Shown piece after piece: positions 4,218 through 7,223 of a DNA stretch of 7,223 bases. This stretch comes from an uncultured Oscillospiraceae bacterium (GTDB lineage: Bacteria; Bacillota_A; Clostridia; Oscillospirales; Oscillospiraceae). The stretch covers positions 1 through 7,223 of the forward strand of contig CAKTNU010000090.1 of NCBI GenBank assembly GCA_934589325.1, in the 5' to 3' direction. A program made the position numbers and the translations under genes. How positions within the stretch are numbered: the first letter of the stretch is position 1; each line of letters starts with the position of its first letter. A model generated the notes under the pieces. It was given only the letters and a program-made list of their open reading frames with translations, was not told the origin of the DNA and made no database searches.

Positions 4218-5591
4218 TCAAAATCCGAAGCCGCCGGGCATACCGGGCATGCCGGGGAAGCCGCCGCCCTTGCCCATCTTTTTCTGGAGCTTCTTCATGT
4301 TCTTGCCGCTGAACTGCTTCATCATCTGCTGCATCGCTTCAAACTGCTTGATGAGCCTGTTCACATCTACCACAGATGTGCCGCTGCCGGCAGCGATACG
4401 TTTCTTGCGGCTGCTGTTGAGCATCGAAGGATTGTCGCGCTCGGCCTGCGTCATCGAGAGGATTATAGCCTCCTGATGCGCCAGCATCCTGTCATCCATC
4501 TTCGCGCCCTTGAGCGCCTTTGCGTCGAGCCCGGGTATCATGCCTGCAAGATCCTGCAAGTCGCCCATATTCTTGAGCTGCGCCATCTGATCAAGATAAT
4601 CGCTGAGGGAGAACCTGTTCGCTCTCAGCTTCTCGGCGGCTTCAAGCGCCTTCTTTTCGTCAAAGCTCTGCTCCGCCTTTTCAATAAGCGTCAGCACATC
4701 GCCCATACCGAGGATACGGGAAGCCATACGGTCTGGGTGGAACGGCTCTATCATGTCGAGCTTTTCGCCCACGCCGATGAACTTGATGGGCTTGCCCGTC
4801 GCCGCACGGATCGACAGCGCGGCGCCGCCGCGTGCATCGCCGTCCAGCTTGGAAAGCATCACGCCCGTGACGCCCAGCGCCTCGTCAAACGCCGCTGCAG
4901 CGTTTACCGCGTCCTGACCGGTCATCGCGTCGACCACGAGCAGTATCTCGGACGGCTCTACCGCATCGCGGATGTTCTTCAGCTCATCCATCAGCGCCTC
5001 GTCGATATGCAGGCGGCCTGCAGTATCGAGAAATACGACGTCGTTGCCGTGGCGCTTGGCATGCTCTACGGCAGCCTTTGCAATGTCAACGGGATTGGTC
5101 TGCCCCATCTGAAAGACGGGTATATTGAGCTGTGCGCCCACCGTTTCAAGCTGCTTTATAGCGGCTGGACGGTAAATGTCGCATGCGGCGAGCAGCGGAC
5201 GTTTTCCCTGCCTGCGGATGTATCCCGCGAGCTTTGCACCGTTTGTGGTCTTGCCTGCCCCCTGAAGGCCGACAAGCATAACGACCGCCGGTGACTTTGA
5301 CCCGAAGTTCAGCTTCTGGTTCTCGCTGCCCATGAGCCTGCACAGCTCTTCATTGACTATTTTTATGACCATCTGCGCCGGAGACAGAGCCTCCAGCACC
5401 TCCGCGCCGCTGGCGCGCTCGGTGACGGTCTTGGTGAAGTCCTTGACTACCTTATAGCTTACGTCGGCCTCAAGCAGTGCCATGCGCACCTCGCGCATCG
5501 CTTCCTTGATGTCGGCCTGAGTGAGTCTGCCCTTGCCGCGCAGCTTTTTGAAAGCCGCATTAAGTTTTTCAGATAAGCTCTCAAAAGCCAT
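4218..5591 (-). CDS. ffh: Signal recognition particle protein Ffh
   Basis: The 457-residue SRP54-type GTPase binds SRP RNA and signal sequences of nascent membrane proteins, and docks with FtsY to deliver ribosomes to the translocon. Domain order: N domain (about 1-90) containing MREVRMALLEADVS (32-45); G domain with P-loop GLQGAGKTT (108-116), DIYRPAA (138-144), DTAGR (189-193), TGQD (224-227), SKLDGDARGG (247-256, the base-recognition motif) and GVGE (273-276); then the Met-rich M domain from about 325, with DYLDQMAQLKNMG (331-343), the SRP RNA-binding SGTSVVDVNRLIKQF (403-417) and a Gly/Met/Pro tail FPGMPGMPGG (445-454). GGAGGA five bases before the ATG at 5591 supports the start. It lies 21 bases after ylxM in the standard order. 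Confidence 0.99.
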   Translation of the reverse strand: MAFESLSEKLNAAFKKLRGKGRLTQADIKEAMREVRMALLEADVSYKVVKDFTKTVTERASGAEVLEALSPAQMVIKIVNEELCRLMGSENQKLNFGSKSPAVVMLVGLQGAGKTTNGAKLAGYIRRQGKRPLLAACDIYRPAAIKQLETVGAQLNIPVFQMGQTNPVDIAKAAVEHAKRHGNDVVFLDTAGRLHIDEALMDELKNIRDAVEPSEILLVVDAMTGQDAVNAAAAFDEALGVTGVMLSKLDGDARGGAALSIRAATGKPIKFIGVGEKLDMIEPFHPDRMASRILGMGDVLTLIEKAEQSFDEKKALEAAEKLRANRFSLSDYLDQMAQLKNMGDLQDLAGMIPGLDAKALKGAKMDDRMLAHQEAIILSMTQAERDNPSMLNSSRKKRIAAGSGTSVVDVNRLIKQFEAMQQMMKQFSGKNMKKLQKKMGKGGGFPGMPGMPGGFGF

Positions 5592-5612
5592 TTTTATCCT
5601 CCAAACGCTGTA

Positions 5613-5966
5613 TCACTTTGCCCTGAGCGCTTCGATATCCTCCAGTGCCGACTGCGCAAGCCTCTGCGCGTCGCCCTCCGTCATACCGCACAGCTTTTTA
5701 AGACTCTCGGCAGCGGCGGCAAGCATGTCCTGCGTCTCTGAAAACCGGCGGATCAGGCCGGTCTTGTTCTCTATCTCCTGCAGGCTCGCCTCGGCGCGGC
5801 GGATATTGTCCCATACACATTGTCGGGACACGCCGCTCTGCTCGGCTATCTCCGCGAGAGAGAGGTCGTCGTTATAATGCAGGTCGTAGCACTCACGCTG
5901 GCGCTCGGTCAGCAGCTCTCCATAAAAATCAAGCAGCATACTGCGCATAAGCCTGCTGTCCGTCAT
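5613..5966 (-). CDS. ylxM: YlxM-family helix-turn-helix protein (SRP-associated)
   Basis: This 117-residue protein is of the YlxM/p13 family, encoded just upstream of ffh in most Firmicutes and reported to bind SRP components in streptococci. The core is a sigma-70 region-4-like helix-turn-helix: LTERQRECYDLHY (19-31), DDLSLAEIAEQSGVSRQCVWDNI (33-55) and RRAEASLQEIE (56-66), followed by an acidic helical tail to the Lys C-terminus. I start it at the ATG at 5966, because AGGGGG (5979-5974) lies seven bases upstream. A TTG codon at 5984 would add six residues but would swallow that ribosome binding site. It is the first gene of the ylxM-ffh-rpsP-khpA operon, about 35 bases from a near-perfect promoter. 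Length fits the family (about 105-125). Confidence 0.92.
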   Translation of the reverse strand: MTDSRLMRSMLLDFYGELLTERQRECYDLHYNDDLSLAEIAEQSGVSRQCVWDNIRRAEASLQEIENKTGLIRRFSETQDMLAAAAESLKKLCGMTEGDAQRLAQSALEDIEALRAK

Positions 5967-5973
5967 GGCAAAG

Positions 5974-5979
5974 CCCCCT
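5974..5979 (-). promoter_or_regulatory. Ribosome binding site that sets the ylxM start
   Basis: AGGGGG is placed seven bases before ATG 5966. It lies inside the alternative TTG-started frame, so it favours the shorter 117-residue protein. Confidence 0.75.
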
Positions 5980-6001
5980 GTCAAGCGATTCAGCTTAACA
6001 G

Positions 6002-6030
6002 AGTATATAACAAAGCGCCGCCGCTGTCAA
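6002..6030 (-). promoter_or_regulatory. Promoter of the ylxM-ffh-rpsP-khpA operon
   Basis: A perfect TTGACA (6030-6025), a 17-base spacer and TATACT (6007-6002, one mismatch) form a near-consensus sigma-A promoter. Its start near 5995 gives a leader of about 30 bases to the ylxM ATG. The -35 and about half of the spacer are contained in the right arm of the hairpin at 6054-6017, so terminator and promoter share the same bases. Confidence 0.85.
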
Positions 6031-6054
6031 GTATTTTTTCTTAACAGCGGCGGC
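6017..6054 (-). terminator. GC-rich hairpin closing the radical SAM-PqqD operon
   Basis: GCCGCCGCTGTTAAG (6054-6040) and CTTGACAGCGGCGGC (6031-6017) pair over 15 positions in the minus-strand transcript with a single U-G wobble and an AAAAAATA loop. In the plus direction the same position is a C/A mismatch, so the structure is better suited to minus-strand RNA. The following GCTTTGTTATATA is only moderately T-rich, so termination strength is uncertain. It lies 14 bases after the stop of the PqqD-like gene. Confidence 0.65.
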
Positions 6055-6068
6055 ATTTTATCCGGTCT

Positions 6069-6329
6069 TTATAATATTCCGAGCTCCGCAAGCTGCGCGA
6101 GTATCTCGTCCACATCGGCTCTCGCCGTCACTGCATCAACTTCGTACTCCTCGCAGAGCGCGGCCGCAAGCTCTTCGGCACCGGCGGCTTCGGGGAGTCT
6201 GTCCCAAATAAACTCCGCCGTTTCGTTGAGCGTCATCAGTCCCTTGAGCGTCAGCGAGCTGTCACCCACCGGAACGAGTATCACGTCGCCCGCAATATTT
6301 CTTTTCACAAGCTGCTTTTTTAGCTTCAT
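6069..6329 (-). CDS. PqqD-like peptide chaperone (RiPP recognition element protein)
   Basis: The 86-residue protein has the PqqD fold signature: a basic N-terminus, strands RNIAGDVILVPVG (10-22) and LTLKGLMTLNETAEFIWDRL (26-45) with the typical LNxTxxxIW motif (34-42), an acidic helix with the EEYEVD turn (60-65), and a C-terminal helix ADVDEILAQLAELGIL (71-86). Members of this family bind the leader of a ribosomally made peptide and present it to a radical SAM partner. The ATG at 6329 overlaps the TGA of the radical SAM gene (ATGA, 6329-6326), and GGAGGA lies six bases upstream. Tight coupling with a SPASM enzyme strongly supports a RiPP maturation role. The peptide substrate is not in the window. 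PqqD-like domains also occur in other peptide systems, so the product cannot be inferred. Confidence 0.88.
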   Translation of the reverse strand: MKLKKQLVKRNIAGDVILVPVGDSSLTLKGLMTLNETAEFIWDRLPEAAGAEELAAALCEEYEVDAVTARADVDEILAQLAELGIL

Positions 6330-7223
6330 GTCATATCCTCCAAGGTCAGTCTCACGCTTTCAGCCGTCATGCGGCAGACATAGTCCGGCCGGCCGCTGAA
6401 GCATCCGGTCTCCGACACGCACATAGCTGCGCAGGCATGGCAGGCGTGCTTATATCTGCATCCGACGCACTCCGGCGGCAGACGTATTTCCGCGGCGGCG
6501 TCACGCGTTGCGTCCCATGCACGGTCAAAGCCGAGCTCCGTGACGGAGAATTTTGGCTCCGTCATCATGCCGCAGGGCGTCATGTTGCCCTGCCAGTTTA
6601 TCCAGAACGCCGCTCGCCCCGCACGGCAGGAGATGCCTTCACCTGGCGTACCCTCGCAGGTCTCATCACGCGGCAGGGTCAGTCCCTGCTCTATCGCCTC
6701 CGCACGCTTGTGCAGCACCTCCGGCGTGAAGCGCAGTCTGTCCCACTGCACCGAATAGGCTGCCGCCTGCTCCGGCGAGAATCTGTCGTTCTGCCCGATA
6801 AGCTCCGCATTACGGCGCACCGGCGGGAACATATATGTGGCAAGCTGCATCGGCGTCCCAAGCTCCTCGGCGATCCTGTATATCGCGGCCATGTCGCGCA
6901 CGTTCCACGGAGTCATGGATGCATTGAGCTTCACATCTGCGCCCAGCTCCTTGAGCGCCCGGATATTCCCTGCCACCCGCGAAAATACCGGCCTGCCGCA
7001 CAGTGCCTCGTAGCTCTCATCGCCTGCACCGTACAGCGTGATGTTGAACCGGAACGGCGGCTCACTGCGGAAGAAGTCCAGCCAGTCGGCGTCGATGAGC
7101 GAGGCGTTGCTGTTCACTGAGACCAGCAGTCCCATCCGCTTCAGCTCGGTGAGTATGTAGCGGAAATCCTGGCGTATCAGAGGCTCGCCGCCTGTCAGAA
7201 GCAGGAACAGCATCCCTCTGCTG
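6326..7223 (-). CDS. Radical SAM/SPASM peptide maturase, C-terminal 298 residues (5' end outside the window)
   Basis: The frame is open to the window edge; the in-frame ATG at 7213 is internal (a Met just before FLLLTGGEP), so the true start and the CxxxCxxC [4Fe-4S] motif lie beyond 7223. Counting from that Met, TGGEPLIRQDF (7-17) is the SAM-contacting GGEP motif, and VNSNASLI (33-40) and FRFNITLYGAG (54-64) are typical barrel strands. The C-terminal SPASM region has C186, C196 (GISC), C214, a C249-x2-C252-x5-C258-x2-C261-x3-C265 cluster, C271 and C280, enough for two auxiliary [4Fe-4S] clusters as in PqqE-type enzymes. Such enzymes make carbon-carbon, thioether or related cross-links in precursor peptides. 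It is ATGA-coupled to the PqqD-like gene. Specific reaction and product unknown; the gene is intact as far as seen. Confidence 0.93.
   Translation of the reverse strand, partial: SRGMLFLLLTGGEPLIRQDFRYILTELKRMGLLVSVNSNASLIDADWLDFFRSEPPFRFNITLYGAGDESYEALCGRPVFSRVAGNIRALKELGADVKLNASMTPWNVRDMAAIYRIAEELGTPMQLATYMFPPVRRNAELIGQNDRFSPEQAAAYSVQWDRLRFTPEVLHKRAEAIEQGLTLPRDETCEGTPGEGISCRAGRAAFWINWQGNMTPCGMMTEPKFSVTELGFDRAWDATRDAAAEIRLPPECVGCRYKHACHACAAMCVSETGCFSGRPDYVCRMTAESVRLTLEDMT

Noticed and set aside
4476..5294. 272-codon open frame on the plus strand
   Set aside because: It lies wholly opposite ffh, has no ribosome binding site, and shows no family resemblance; a shadow of ffh codon bias.
5967..5984. 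TTG start for ylxM adding six residues
   Set aside because: It would include the AGGGGG ribosome binding site within the coding region and has no good site of its own.
5979..5984. Second TTGACA as a promoter -35 just before ylxM
   Set aside because: There is no -10 element 16-18 bases downstream, where the sequence is already ylxM coding.
6028..6054. Nine-codon ORF (ATG CCG CCG ...) after the PqqD-like gene as a RiPP precursor
   Set aside because: It is formed by the arms and loop of the hairpin, has no ribosome binding site and is too short for a leader plus core.
1..7223. CRISPR array, tRNA or rRNA genes, insertion sequences, prophage or defence genes
   Set aside because: I saw no regularly spaced repeats, no cloverleaf-like tRNA signature, no transposase motifs and no terminal inverted repeats; the window is densely filled with chromosomal genes.

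Overview
The window is a stretch of chromosome from a moderately GC-rich member of the Firmicutes, most likely a gut-type Clostridia of the Oscillospirales/Ruminococcaceae kind. The reasons are the ylxM-ffh-rpsP-khpA-rimM-trmD gene order, strong GGAGG ribosome binding sites, sigma-A-like promoters, the start of a clostridial-type pyruvate phosphate dikinase gene, and a Gdx protein very close to the clostridial type. Family and genus are inference. Every gene I can support lies on the minus strand, so the biological reading direction is from high to low coordinates. The long plus-strand ORFs are antisense shadows.

Read in that direction: (1) 7223-6069 holds the 3' part of a radical SAM/SPASM peptide-modifying enzyme, overlapping by ATGA a PqqD-like peptide-binding protein. 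This is the end of a probable RiPP-type maturation operon that continues outside the window, closed by a long GC-rich hairpin. (2) 6030-3634 is the ylxM-ffh-rpsP-khpA operon (SRP targeting, ribosomal protein bS16, KH-domain RNA binder). It has a near-consensus promoter whose -35 lies inside the preceding hairpin, and it ends in an intrinsic terminator. (3) 3593-3144 is a self-contained guanidinium exporter cassette: a promoter, a structured leader with a terminator hairpin just before the ribosome binding site (a riboswitch candidate), and gdx. It sits between khpA and rimM, which are usually adjacent in Firmicutes. (4) 3136-192 is the rimM-trmD-small membrane protein-rsmA operon with its own TTGGCA-N17-TATAAT promoter. 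Its TrmD carries a complete GNAT acetyltransferase domain fused in frame at the C-terminus. (5) 181-1 is an intergenic promoter region and the first 22 codons of ppdK.

Most genes serve ribosome maturation, tRNA and rRNA modification, and protein targeting (RimM, TrmD, RsmA, bS16, KhpA, Ffh, YlxM). The points most worth a second look are the TrmD-GNAT fusion, the unclassified attenuator-like leader of gdx and the placement of that cassette inside a housekeeping cluster, the radical SAM/PqqD pair with no visible precursor peptide, and the ATGA-coupled 61-residue membrane protein between trmD and rsmA.
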